Source of the DNA: Prorocentrum cordatum
Lineage: Eukaryota > Sar > Dinophyceae > Prorocentrales > Prorocentraceae
Reading direction: 5' to 3'
DNA length: 64,000 bases
NCBI GenBank assembly: GCA_963575745.1
Contig: CAUYUJ010001425.1
Coordinates: 498,589-562,588, forward strand
A program made the position numbers and the translations under genes. Shown here one piece after another: positions 1 to 11,638 of this stretch (positions are counted from its first letter, which is position 1; every line of letters begins with the position of its first letter). The notes beneath the pieces were generated by a model, which searched no databases, was not told the origin of the DNA, and saw only the letters and a program-made list of their open reading frames with translations.

Positions 1-1689
1 TGGACAACAAGTTTCAAAGGCACATTTCCGAGCACGGCTACGACAACATCTTCGACTCAAAATGACCTGGATCAAAGACCACAAGAAGGACCTAGACGAC
101 AAGAACGTGATGATCTACCGCGTGTGGGAGCTTGTCCAGGACGGAATGATCGTCCAGTTAACGGTGGCTCGCACGACAACGATATTCCTGATTCCAAAGA
201 AGATCAGCATGCACGTTCTTTGGTTCCTGATTCTCAAATCGGTTGCGATTCAATTGCCTTAACAAGTACCTCAGACAGTATAGTAAGACCGACCGTTGTA
301 GGTGTATCTCATCACGATCGACAAGAACAGCGACGCGAAGGACGAGACACCTCTCGAAACAGCATCAAGAACACCGAAGCATCAACACCATCGAGATTTG
401 CACCAACGAGGGCAACATCACAATTTTTCAGACGTTGGGCCTCTTTCACAGACGACAGTTGGACAGAGAAGAACTTGTGGCCAGAGACATGCAAAAAAGG
501 AGGACACCCAAGTTCTAGAAGAGAAGTACTTGGCTTTTCCCAAGGAGTCCTACAATACGAACCAGTTGCCCATCGTCACACCGAAAAATGCGAAGGATCG
601 GATGCCTCACATGCGTGGTTTTCGACTTCATTTCCAAGAAAACATGTCAGACAGTGGAAGAAATGTCTCTGAGGCGTTCACGATTCGGACTTCTGGTGGC
701 AATTCAAATTGATTGCAGATACGGATGGAACTTGGCAGACCCACCACATCAACACATATGGTCATAACGTCGTGAAGGTTTCGGCATTTGTGTAACATGG
801 TGGGCTCCTACATTTACTCCATGGTCACAAGCATCGAAGGGCAACGCGGACAAGAAACATGCAAACCGTGACGCACAACATCCCACATTGCCATGGAGCT
901 CGAAATCATTCAGTCGGAATCCAGCAGTTCGTGTCATTTGGAGCAAGTCAGTTCTGAGCAGTCACCATGACAGCGGACTTCGCCACCACCTTGATGACAA
1001 TTGTCCATTCGGAGCGGTTAATGAACATGGAGAGCCGATCAAAAAGAATACCCAATATCTGCGCACTCTCATTATGCGAGGAGTTGCACGACATTGTCGG
1101 TGCACGGGACCTAACGGACAGTTCGTTGGTCATACTGCAGGAGTTCACCGAACAGCACGAGCAGCAGTATATCCAGAAGCGTTGTGCGACATGGCTGGCA
1201 AGGATCTCGTGAAGATCACCGGAGCGAACGCAAACGCAAGAGCCTACCTACTACGACGTGAACACCATCAAGGAGACAAACTTCATTTTCCGGTCTTGTC
1301 CGAGGTGCAAGCTTGGTAGCAAGACTGACGAAACTCATGCCAGAATACAAGGACAATGTAAAATGGCTGGTTCAAGGGCGAGAGACGCACCGCAACCGGC
1401 CGCACCTGTTCTTGCCAAACCTCCTGGAGATTCTGACGACGAGGTTCATGAGACAGAGGTCATCGAACCACCGGATCCTCAAGAGCCTGCAGTTGTACCG
1501 CTGCAAGAAGTACCACTGGAACAATAACAAACAACGCCACCAGAAATACCAGCAGTACCAGCAGGAGATCACCAGGACACTGAGACCGACCTGAAAGACA
1601 CCGAATCGCTGGTTTTAGGCTCAAGCAGGGGGAGCACGGCTTCGCTTTCGAGGACTCCACGCTGCCAGCCCGTTTCGCCCCACAGCCAG
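1..1689 (+). pseudogene. Decayed Ty1/copia-type pol segment
   Basis: Overlapping short frames on the + strand look like a once-coding sequence broken by frameshifts and stops. The clearest stretch is 888-1319, whose peptide GEPIKKNTQYLRTLI followed by RCTGPNGQFVGH and YPEALC fits a block I associate with dinoflagellate copia polyproteins just ahead of the integrase; this is recognition by pattern, not by alignment. 967-1212 is open in another frame, and 1258-1527 is a Pro/Glu-rich linker. A matching RNase H remnant lies at 2879-3938 on the same strand, so both probably belong to one old element split by the GC-rich ORF at 1690-2486. No intact product is expected. Confidence 0.42.
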
Positions 1690-2486
1690 ATGCCGAAGAC
1701 GGCGCAGGAGCTGCTCCAGGAGGCGAAGGCCAAGGTGGCGCAGGAGGGCAAAGAGCCTAACAGCAAGAAGGGCCAGACCGGCCACCAGGCAGCCGGCGGC
1801 GGGGCCCAGGCCTCCCGGGGCGCCCGGAGCGCCGGCGAATGCCCGAGGGTGGTCACTTGCATGGTTCGGGACTGCTTGTCTTTCAAGAAAGACGCCAACG
1901 AGGTGGTCAACTCGAAGCAGTTTGTGGTCCTCTTCAGGGGGGAGGAGTACAATGAGAGCGTGAGGGGCCTCAGCGACGTGTGGAACGCAAAGTGGGGTTA
2001 GTTCAAAAAGGCCAGGGACAAGGCCACCGAGGACATGACGCAGGTGCCGGAGTTCGAGTACCCCCGCAAGAAGGTCTACATATGGGCCGTGGTGTGGAGC
2101 AAGGTCGAGCAATGCGCGATGCCTCGGCCGACGAGAACTACCAGAAGTCCCTGCAGCCGCTCATGGACGGAACCAAGGAACTCCAGGCGATCCAGGCGGA
2201 GATGGTGGGCATTATGGTCGGCGGGCTGTCGTCCAAGTTCGCCTCCCTGGTGCCGGACTGGGCCTGGCGTTTTACGCTGAGCTTCTCGGATCTGGTCACG
2301 CAGTAGGTGAAGGACGTGATGGTGCATGCTGTGCTGAGGCTGAACAAGACCGGCCCGGTCGAGATCACCCTCCGGCGTCAGTGCGGGACGGAGGCGGAGG
2401 AGGAGATATGGGGCTTCCTCAAGAAGCAACCGCGGCGGGAGAAGGGAGGTGGCAAGGGCCGCTCCCGCGGCGCCCACCCGAAGTGA
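1690..2486 (+). pseudogene. Broken GC-rich ORF, unidentified
   Basis: An ATG at 1690 opens about 265 codons of coding-like sequence that is richer in GC than its flanks. It is interrupted by TAG at 1999-2001, a frameshift near 2100-2115, and TAG at 2304-2306, and ends at TGA 2484-2486. Readable pieces include a Lys/Glu-rich start, FEYPRKKVYIWAVVWSKVE, ENYQKSLQPLMDGTKELQ, and a basic Gly/Arg tail (GGGKGRSRGAHPK). No family is recognised. It sits between the two parts of a decayed copia pol, so it could be an insertion into that element, a captured gene, or an extra element-encoded ORF. Three disruptions make expression of the full product unlikely. Confidence 0.4.
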
Positions 2487-2878
2487 GCTCGAGGCGGGGC
2501 CCCGGGGTTCGAGGGGCGTAGGCCCCCCCAGGGGCCACACGACATGGACCATCCTCGTGGGCAGCCGACCTGCCCATTTTTTGGGCCACACCTGAATTGT
2601 TCGTCTTCCGCGTCGTCCTGCGGGAGCTGGCGGTTTCGGTTGTGGCAGGGTGGTGCCATAAGCCTACATGAGTGCGAATTCAACATGCATCTTTTCACGG
2701 ACGGAGCATGGATGACCAGGGGATCCTGACATGTCTTCTGACAGATAGCTTTGCGCACGTCTTCTTTTTCCTGGCAGTGAGTAAGCCTGGGCAGAGTTAT
2801 GTCATGAAGTACCCCAGGTGCAACATCATCCACAACCCCCACTCAGCAACACCAATATGTGCGAGGTTCCGAATCTAG
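2487..2878. other. No gene seen
   Basis: Short frames only, on both strands, without recognisable motifs or repeats. Probably spacer within the decayed retroelement. Confidence 0.4.
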
Positions 2879-3938
2879 ATGACGACAAGCTGTTTTCGGC
2901 ACAGCATGCGCATGGCTCCAGAAGCATGTCAGCGATCTTACTCTTGCTGTGCCAGTGCAATGCAATGTGCATATCATGACAGGGGTCACGCATCTTCATA
3001 TATCCAACAACGAGCCGAAGGTCATGCACTTGAAGACGGCGGGTCAGATCAGAAGAATGCTCTTGCCGATAATCACAATGTTGGACTACAGTATCCACGA
3101 TTGGCGGGACCTTTCTGTATCAGGGCGATTGGATATGCGAATCACGCAACGAAGATGATGGCTTGTCCACAAGAGGGGCAGGTCACTCTTCTGATGTAAA
3201 GTCCAAGAGTATTGCTGGACAACAAAACTGACGCGGTGAAGAACAAGAATTGTCTCAGTAAGCCTTGTCATCCAAAGGCTATTCTGTCGAGCAAGGCGAA
3301 TCAGGTTGCCAGTCGACATCTATGCGAGAAACCAATTGTGCTTGAGTGTGGGCAGCAACGCGAACATGCTAGCACTTCGGATCACGACAATGCAGATGGA
3401 TCATGACATTGCGCAGAACGGCAGGATCAAGGTGATGACGGACATCGGTACCAGAGGAGCTTACGATGTTGCGATCGATCACTCCACTGATTGCACAGAC
3501 GTATTTGATCTCGTCACTGGACTTCGCGGAGTTACTTAAGACAAACAACAGCGTTTACCAGTGATGGCACTGCGTGAGGAAAGAATCACCACGAGGACTC
3601 GCTGGACGATTCATGTTCCTAAGGAGGTCACGGTAGCAGATGCGATGACTAAACTGGGAGTGTTCAAGCAGACAATGATGAAGTTGCTGACTACAGGATG
3701 GTTGGACATGGTTTTGCCACCCAAGACGACAACAGCAAGGCGTAGTCACCATAGGCCAGTAGAGCACACGGAACCAGACTTTTTGAACATCGAGAAGTTC
3801 GGCAACACCCCACGATTTGCGGATGAGATTTCAAAATTCAAAGCAGACAATCCAGTATTCTTTGCCAGGCACTGTGGATATTGCTGCATGCATGGAGCTT
3901 GTGGGTTGTCCACCGGATCTGCGGATCTGCAGCAATGA
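2879..3938 (+). pseudogene. Decayed copia RNase H / pol C-terminus
   Basis: The frame of 3306-3938 reads STDCTDVFDLVTGLRGVT, then an in-frame TAA at 3537-3539, then DKQQRLPVMALREERIT and HVPKEVTVADAMTKLGVF. The TDC-x2-VFD step and the ADAMTK motif (usually ADxLTK) are typical of the end of copia-type RNase H domains, where the polyprotein finishes its connection with the reverse transcriptase. Upstream pieces at 2879-3199, 2949-3158 and 3212-3406 look like further pol remnants in shifted frames, for example HLHISNNEPKVMHLKTAGQI. The copy is dead: at least one stop and several frame changes. It is collinear with the 888-1319 remnant. Confidence 0.55.
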
Positions 3939-4799
3939 GCGTGAGTGAACTCAATACGAGATTGGTGGAGATTCCCAATGAATATCCAAAGATTGCTGAT
4001 GAATAATCAGAGCAGACTTGTGACTATTCGGAGCAGGACGTTCTCAGTGAGGACATGCAGTACTTAGTCCCTGAGGCGCGCTGCAGCCAGCCGTCGTTTT
4101 CACACTCTTCCTAATACTCCTCTCCCCTTGAGCTGGATTCCGGGCTCCGCTAGCGCTCAATTGTTGTAGTATTTCGGTGTTCCGTTACAGTTTCAGTCAT
4201 TCGGTCAACAGGTACCGTAGAAAGTATAATAAGACTGATATGGTAGGTGTACGATGAAACTTCAGAGAACTTCGGTACCGGGCAAAACCCTGGTATGTTT
4301 GGAGGCCGTTCGCAGCATAGCAGCGTTAGATAGCAACCACGGATGTCTGTACTGTTTCGGCTTTCAGGGGCAGGTTTCGCGCATTCATCGAACTAGCCAT
4401 TCCAGTGCGGGGAGAGGGTGCGGAAGAGGGTGGGGGAGAGATGGGGGTTGGTCATCGAGCCTGGCGGTTCGTGAGCGACGACGCGACGACGACGACGATG
4501 ACGACGACGACAACAACGACGACCGCGGCGGCGGCCGGGGCGGCGGCAGCGGCGACCCCGGAGTGTCTCCACAGAAGCGGCGACGCGACACTTCCTTTAG
4601 GCTGAGAGAGGGCCGCGAAGCGCCCAAAAGACCTGGAAACTCGATCCGAAATGTACCCCATCCAGGGCCTGGGAGGCTTCCCCCCTCATAGATCGGGAAG
4701 AAATATCACCACCGATCTCTCCAGGAACAAGAAGCGGCATTCACATGTTTCCCAGCGTGGGCTCCAAACAATGAGTTGTTGAACTTTCAGATTGTAACC
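3939..4799. other. Spacer with GAC-type microsatellite
   Basis: No gene seen. About 4477-4550 is a short GAC/GACGAC-rich microsatellite that creates Asp-rich and Val-rich spurious frames. A stretch at 4219-4248 resembles 276-306 (see findings) and may be a vestige of an LTR. Confidence 0.5.
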
Positions 4800-5735
4800 C
4801 ATGCGGTGCAGCGCCAACGAGGCGGCAACGCGGCGCATCCTCGGCATGACCCCACACGCAACAACGGCTGGCAACGGGCGGCAACGGGCGACGTGGCGAA
4901 TCGTCGGCATATCCCCACAGGCGGCAACTGGCGGTAACGTGGCGAATCCTCGGCATACCCCCACAAGCGACAACGAGGCGGCAAAGTGGCGAATCCTCGG
5001 CATACCCACAGAGGCGGCAATGGGCGGCAACGTGGCGAACCCTCGGCATCTCCCGCCACAGGCTGCAACGGGGCGGCATTGGGCGGTAACGTGGCGAATC
5101 CTCGGCATACCCCCGCAAATAGCAACGGGCAGCAACGTGGCGAATCGTCAGCGTACTCCCACAAGCGGCAACCGGATGCAACGGGCGACAACGAGCGACG
5201 TTGCGAATATTCGACATACCCCCACAGGCGGCAACGGGTGGCAACGTGGCGAATCCTCGGCATCCTCCCCCACAGGCGGCAACGGGCGGCAACGTGGCGG
5301 ATCCGCGGCACACACGCGGCGAATCCTCGGCATGTCCCCACAGGCGGCAAACGGCGACAACGCGGCGAACCCTCGGCACCCACCCACACAGGCAGCAGAG
5401 GGGCGGCAACGGGCGGCCACGTTGCGAATCTTCGGCGTTCCCCCACATGCGGCAAGGGGCGGCAAAGGGGCGAATGCCGGGCATACCCGCACAGGCGGCA
5501 ACGGGCGGCAACGTGGCGAATCCTCGGCATACCCCAACAGGCGTCAGAGGGCGGCAACGCGGCAAATCATCTGCATACCAACACAGGCGGCAGGGGGCGG
5601 CAACAGGCGGCAACGCGGCGAATCCCCGGCATACCCCCACAGGCGGTAAAGGGCGGCAGCGGGCGGCAACGCGGCGCAGCCTCGGCAAACGCCTACGTAC
5701 AGGCGTCAACGAGGCGGCAACGTGGCGGATCCTCT
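4800..5735. repeat. Minisatellite, about 50-bp degenerate unit
   Basis: About 18 tandem units share the core GGCGAATCCTCGGCATACC flanked by CCACAGGCGGCAACGGGCGG. The core recurs at roughly 46-60 bp spacing, for example near 4946, 4992, 5040, 5098, 5257, 5327, 5370, 5430, 5477, 5521 and 5672. Units vary in length by amounts that are not multiples of three, so the long frames on both strands are not genes. Confidence 0.85.
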
Positions 5736-6150
5736 GCGTATCCGCACAATTCCCTAGAAGCGCAAGTCAGAACCCCTCAGCGCAAGCACTGCTTAGGGAA
5801 TCCACTTGCGGAGGTCAGCGGCGCAGATCTGTTGGACCAACGCTGCACCCCCTTGGCGGCGCTTCCTGCGCGGCCCCTGGCACGCGAAGGACCCACGAGA
5901 TCTGCGCGGACCCAAGAGATCTGCGCGATCTGTGCCTCTGCCGTCTGATTCTCCTTTGGAACTCGCTGGCCGGCCACCCGCGGACAGGCACCCGGCCCAG
6001 CCCCGCAGCGCCGCGTCCGCCGCGGCACCCAGCGGCTCTCCGCCCTCGCCGTCGTCCACGCCCACCACGGCCAGGAGCCCGAGCTCCGACAGCGCCCTGC
6101 GCGCCTGGGGCCCCGCGGCGGTTCCCCCGCCCCCCTTCTTCCACCCCTCC
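5736..6150. other. No gene seen
   Basis: GC-rich DNA open in several frames on both strands without recognisable motifs. GATCTGCGC-type words recur at about 5823-5935. Confidence 0.4.
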
Positions 6151-6288
6151 TGATGGGCCTGTTTTCCACCACCACCACCACCATTAGTTGGAGGGGGAGG
6201 GGGTCCTCCTCCTCCTCCTCCTCCTCCTCATCCTCCTCCTCCTTCCCCCTCCAACTTATGGTGGTGGTGGTGGAAACCAGGCCCATCA
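6151..6288. repeat. Inverted repeat around a CCT microsatellite
   Basis: The left arm 6151-6200 (starting TGATGGGCCTGTTTTCCACC) and right arm about 6241-6288 are near-perfect reverse complements, differing by one CCA triplet and a few bases. The 40-bp loop is (CCT)n with one CAT. Both arms end outside in TGATGGGCCT / AGGCCCATCA. Confidence 0.8.
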
Positions 6289-6759
6289 TTCTTCCGCCCC
6301 TCCGAATCCAGTGGCGCCCTTCTTCTCGGAGGGCCAATCGAGAAGCGGCGGTCCTCCCCCCCACGTTGCTCGTCCTCGCCTGGGCCTCCTCAGGAGGCAG
6401 ACAGCCGAGCCAGCAACCCCATCCGACGGGTGGCGCTGGGGAGGTCGGGTCGGGCATCGTGTAAGCCGTCGAGTTGGCTGGCGCCCTGGGCCGGTTTCGA
6501 CCTGGTTGTCATCCTCCTCCTCCTCATCCTCAAAGTGGACGTGTGGTGCGGCGCCCCAGGGCTGCTCCCATTCCTATCCTCAGCGTCCACCTCGTCCTCT
6601 GCCTCCTTGCCAAACTAGTCCCCCTCGTCCTCCACACTCTCGCCGGCGTCCCCTGCCACCTCCTCCTTCTTCGCGTTTCAGTCCTCTCCCTCCCTCTCCC
6701 AATCCCCCGTCGGGCAGAGTCGGTCTGGGGAATGCCTCGGATATCTCCCCCTCCTCAAT
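6289..6759. other. No gene seen
   Basis: Moderately GC-rich sequence with no motif I can assign. Open frames here run into the following microsatellite and are not supported. Confidence 0.4.
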
Positions 6760-6867
6760 CCTCCATCTCCTCCTCCTCCTCCTCCTCCTCCTCCTCCTCC
6801 TCCTCCTCCTCCTCCTCATCATCATCATCATCATCATCAAAATCAGCATCATCACCATCGCCATCAC

Positions 6868-6956
<89 letters not shown>

Positions 6957-7345
6957 GCAACAGCATCAGCAACAGCAGCAGCAGCATCATCATCGCAATC
7001 ACATGATCATCATGATCGTCACCATCATTATCACCATCACCATCACCATCACCATCATCAACACCATCAGCATCATCAGCATCCTAATCATCACCATCAT
7101 CACCATCACCAGCATCATCATCACCATCACCATCATACCTAACCATCATCATCACCACCACCATCATCATCAGCAGCAGCAGCATCATCATAGCGTTGCT
7201 CTCCTCCTCATCCACCTGCTTCTCTTCCTCGTCCTCCTCCTCCTGCTCCTCCTCCTCCTCCTCCGCAGAGCGCCCTGCGCACCGCCAGTCTTGTGTCCAG
7301 GGCCGCCCTCCTCCACCTCCTCCTCCTCCTCCTCCTCCTCAGCAA
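6760..7345. repeat. Composite microsatellite CTC-CAT-CTC
   Basis: (CTC)n at about 6762-6818, then (CAT/ATC)n with CAG and CAC variants to about 7195, then (CTC)n to about 7345. Poly-His, poly-Ser, poly-Ile and poly-Met frames across it are artefacts of the repeat. Confidence 0.9.
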
Positions 7346-10300
7346 CAGGTGATGCCAAGAGGGCGCGCGTAGAGAAGCCGAGGTAGACATGAGCAAGGGC
7401 AAGCTTCCGCGCAGGGCCACCGTGCGAACGAGTGGGGCACAGACGCTCCCCATCCCACCTTCGATCTCGGCGCCCACCGCAGACTCGAGCCACGCTTCGA
7501 GCGCGCTTCCAGGGGTGCTGCGCCAGGCCCACCCCGCCCGAGGAGACCCGCGATCGCATGCCGCGAAGACCTCGCGGCCACGACGCCTGGGATCGCCGAG
7601 GCGGGGAGCGGGGCCGCTCCAGGACAGCTCTCGGAAGCCCGCGTGACCATCGAGGTCCGGCATCTCGACGCGGAGGCCCCCAGGGGACGGCGATCGGCAC
7701 ACAGACTGCTCATGGGGGCGGAGAGCCCAGAAGCTGCGCCCTCGTGAGCTGCGTCGGCAAGTTCCACCGCCGCGCTGTCGCCCATGGCAAGAGCATTCAA
7801 GCGCGGGGCGCCATTCGAACCTTCGCGCTCGGGCCGCCAGGCACGGAAGGGCTTGCAGCGATCCCTGGGGGGGTGCAGGCGGAGAGCGCTCCGCTTTGCG
7901 CGAGCAGGGGGGGCGGCGCGGAACGCGCAGCAAAACCACCGCAAGCCATCGCAAGAGATAGCGAGCCAATTCCCCAGGCGCGAGGCTCATGAGGCAGAGC
8001 AAGAAACCCTGCCCGAGACGCTGCGTGCTGGAGGAGATGGACGCACAGCGGCTGAGTACGACCGTCGGGATAAGGATCAGACAACCAGAGTCGCTGTCCC
8101 TGAAACCCATAACACTACACGCTTCGCCCAAGGTGATGTCGGAAATGGGGGACCAGTTGCAGGGCGCCGCGGGCACCCCACTCCTGGAGCAGGCCACGCA
8201 GCTCTGCGCGGCCCACGTGGACGCGCGCCCCCTTCGTGCTCGAGGGCCCACCTGATGACGGGGGGGTCGCATATGTTCGGGATCGAAGAGGGCATCGCGA
8301 ACGCGCTCGTCTGAGAGGTCATGGCTGGGATCGAACGCTGGGCGAACCATCCCATTTGACGAGGGACGCCCTGACCTTGAGATCAAAAGGCTCGACGCGG
8401 GCAACTTGCCTGGCGCCGCGGAGGGGTGGCGAGAAGCCGAGCGAACGGCGCGATGGCGGGGCGAACTTCTTCCAGCGGGGCCGCGACAGCATCGCCGCCA
8501 GCGCGCATTCTTACCCTCGCGGCCTCGCTCGGCCCAAGCGCGCCTGGCAGCGGAGGCGGTGCTTAGAGAGACTCGCCGCGGTTGCTCACCTCAGCCGCGC
8601 GACGCTAGCGCATGGCGCGCGCAGCACGCGCGCGCAAAGCGATGCCACTTGGGCGTCGCCTTCGCCTTGGGCGGGGGTTTCGGAACCTCGGGGCCCTTCG
8701 GGGCGCGCGGGGCACCGGGCAGCATCTGTGGCGCGGCAGCTATCCGCTCGGCGTCGAGATGCGCGCGCGACGTCCTGCAATTTCTTTGCGTGCTCGCCCT
8801 GGGCTGGCAGCCACCGCGGGCCCACCTGTGGCGAGAAGTGGGCCCGGGCTTCCCGCTCCGCGCGTTGTCGCGTCGCCCGCGAAGGCGGGGCCCCCATCCC
8901 CGCGAACGCGGCCGCGGACCGCCGCCGGCTGATCGATGAACGCGCACTGGCACGACAGGAGAATCGGCATTCAATCGGCGCCGCCCTCCTCCCCTGCCGG
9001 CCACAGCTCGGTGCTGAGCCACGCCCAATGCGTCAGCAGCTCGCGCGTCGTCGCCTGGGCGCCAAGGGGGCCGCGTTCCCGAACGCGCCCGATCATCGCC
9101 ATCGGGGTCAGGGCACCTCCGCGCCCGGGCCGCGAGCGAGATTGCCCTTCGACATCTCGCGTGCTGCGTGGCCGTGCTGGACAAGCGCACGCTGCCACTC
9201 GCGTCGCCGAGCGACCCCTCGCGCGTGGCTTGACTGGGCGCTGCAATCGCGCGGCGCCGCCGTCGGGCCCCGAGCCTGGTCGCCCAGGGCGCCTAGCAGT
9301 GCCTCCCGCGGGCAAGTGGGCGCCAGGTCCAGCGAGGACTGAGGCGCCTCGGCAGGCGGCCCGAGGACGTCCCCGACGGCCCCCTCCGACGGGACCGAAG
9401 TCCACAACGGGAGGGCACAGGCCCGGGGGCAGCGCGACTCCCAGGGGGGCTGCTGCTGGCGCTGCGGGGGTTGCGCTCCCGCGACCCTTCCCCCGCCCGG
9501 CCACTGTGGCAGAGGCGGGCGTTGGCGCGCGAGGCTGGACGCGCGGCGGGGCGGCAGGGGCTCTGACCAACATGGCCTCGACCGCCGTCGGCTGCAGGCC
9601 CAGCAGCTCCGCCCCCATCGGCGGACAGCTGGGGAACCTGCAAGCAAGGGGCCCGAGCATTCCGGGCAGGGCCCAGAGGAGCCGCGCTGCCCAGAGGCCG
9701 GGCCGCCGCCAGAGGAGCCAGCATGATCCTCATCCCAGCGACGACCTCTGCACGAGTCATCGGCGCGGTGTCGTCTAGCGTCAGAGGTGGGGCCGCAGCA
9801 GCGGTGCTGCGAGCAGCGAAGGGGCGCGAGCCCCCGCCCGCAGAGTTGGCGGGCCCCGTAGGGTCGGCAGGTCGGCGTCGCCCTCGGTGCCCTCCGCATC
9901 GGGCCCCGCCTCGTTCGCTTTCTGGCATGGCGTTGCACGGCCGGCGCCAAGAGGCGGCTCCTCATCGCCGTCGGGAGAGACACCGTGGATGGCGAGGTAC
10001 CCTTCCCGCAGGGTCCGTACACCCGACGGGTGAGGCCAATGCGTGAGGCCATTGTGCCGTCCGTTAAGGCGTACACAGACTCGATCTCGAGCTCTGCGAC
10101 CTCGAGGTCCACGATAAGGACCGAGGCCGTGATGTGCAAGGCGCGCGAAGCAGCACCCACTAGCGGAACGTCGTCCATCTGGAACGGACCGATCATGCAG
10201 CGACACCGCCCGCCTCTCCGGGAGGCGAGCAGCGTCACGAGGATACCCCCTTCGCGAGTCGCCAAGGGAATGGCTGCGAAGCTGGAATCGCCGTCTTCTA

Positions 10301-10950
10301 AGCGCCAGGTACCCCAGCGCTGGGGGAAACGCGAGGTCGTACAAGTTGGGCCAGACTGGCCCGTCGACTATGGATGGGAGGCCCTGGCAGATCCGCTGTA
10401 GCCGTAAGCATAGGGATAGGGAGGCGAAGGAGGCACGCGTGCCAAGCAGCACTCGGCGGCGGCAGCCTTGCAAGCCACCTGAACCCGTGAGGCTCGGGCC
10501 CGCTCGAGGGCCGGGTCGTCTGGCGGGGGGCGAGCGCCCCCCCCAAGCGGGCCATGAGGACCCCGATGCAGCAGCCTCCGCGGAGACTGCACGCGGCCGC
10601 CGCCGTGAGAAGGGCAACGACCGCCGAGAGCAGCCAAAGACTGACCCCGCAGCTCAGGTCCACCGCCAGCTCGAGGCAGACGGTGGGACAGGCGGAGCCC
10701 GCGGGAGGGGGAGGACAGCAGGCGCCCTGTCCTCCCAGCGGGTCCGCCTAGCTGGACCAGGTGGCCCCGGGGAGGGGCGCACTCTGGCCCTGAAGCGGGT
10801 GGAGGGGAGAGGCCACGAGCCGCTCGTAGAGCGCCGCTCGCAACCCCCTCAAGAGCACTTCCCCTGCTCCCTCGATGGCAGCCCGCGCCGCGCCCAACGG
10901 GAGCTTGAGGCCAAGAAGTTGCAGAGACAGCAGGAGCGCGAGCCGCGGAT
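7346..10950. other. GC-rich region, no assignable gene
   Basis: Long frames overlap on both strands, as expected from high GC content, and none shows a family motif. Two stretches look more protein-like than the rest: the minus strand at about 10265-9960 (IGPFQMDDVPLVGAASRALH, VLIVDLEVAELEIESVYALT) and the + strand at 7989-8255 (EEMDAQRLSTTVGIRIRQPE). Either could be a degraded exon. Sequence comparison would be needed to decide; I do not call a gene. Confidence 0.3.
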
Positions 10951-11191
10951 AATATATAATCGCGGGAGGAGGAGGGAGGAGGAAGGAGGAGGAGGAGGAG
11001 AAGAAGGAGGAGGCGGAGGAGGAGCAGGAGGGCCTCCTGCTCCTGCTCCTTCTCCTGCTCCTCCACCTTCTCCTCCGCCTCCTCATCACTTCTCCTCCTT
11101 CTCCTCCTCCTCCGCCTCCTCATCTTCCTTTTTCTCCTCCCCCGCATCCTCCTCCTCCTCCTCCTCCTCCTCCTCCTCATCCTCATCCTCC

Positions 11192-11222
<31 letters not shown>

Positions 11223-11401
11223 AATCATCATCATCATCATCATCATCACATCAGCATCAGCATCATCATCAGCAGCATCATCATCATCATCATCATCATC
11301 CTCATCCTCATCATCATCATCGTCATCATCATCATCATCAACAGCATCAGCATAATCATCAGCATCAGCATCAGCATCATCATCATCAGCATCATCATCA
11401 G

Positions 11402-11435
<34 letters not shown>

Positions 11436-11588
11436 GTCACCATGACCATGACCATGAGCATGACCATGACCCTGACCATGACAATCACCATCGTCATCAT
11501 CATCAGCATCATCATCATCATCGTCATCAGCAGCAGCATCATCACCACCAGCAGCATCACCATCATCAGCAGCATCAGTATCACCATA

Positions 11589-11638
<50 letters not shown>

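Noticed and set aside
4800-5735. CRISPR-like array
   Set aside because: Units are degenerate, spacers are themselves repeats, no cas-like genes are present, and the genome is eukaryotic.
6740-7200. His-, Ser-, Ile- or Met-rich proteins from the CAT arrays (also 11180-11890, 51130-51550, 63785-64000)
   Set aside because: All six frames are open because the repeat lacks stops; no flanking coding signal.
7208-10617. Several long minus- and plus-strand frames as genes
   Set aside because: They overlap each other on both strands in GC-rich DNA, with no family motifs and no clear start or splice context.
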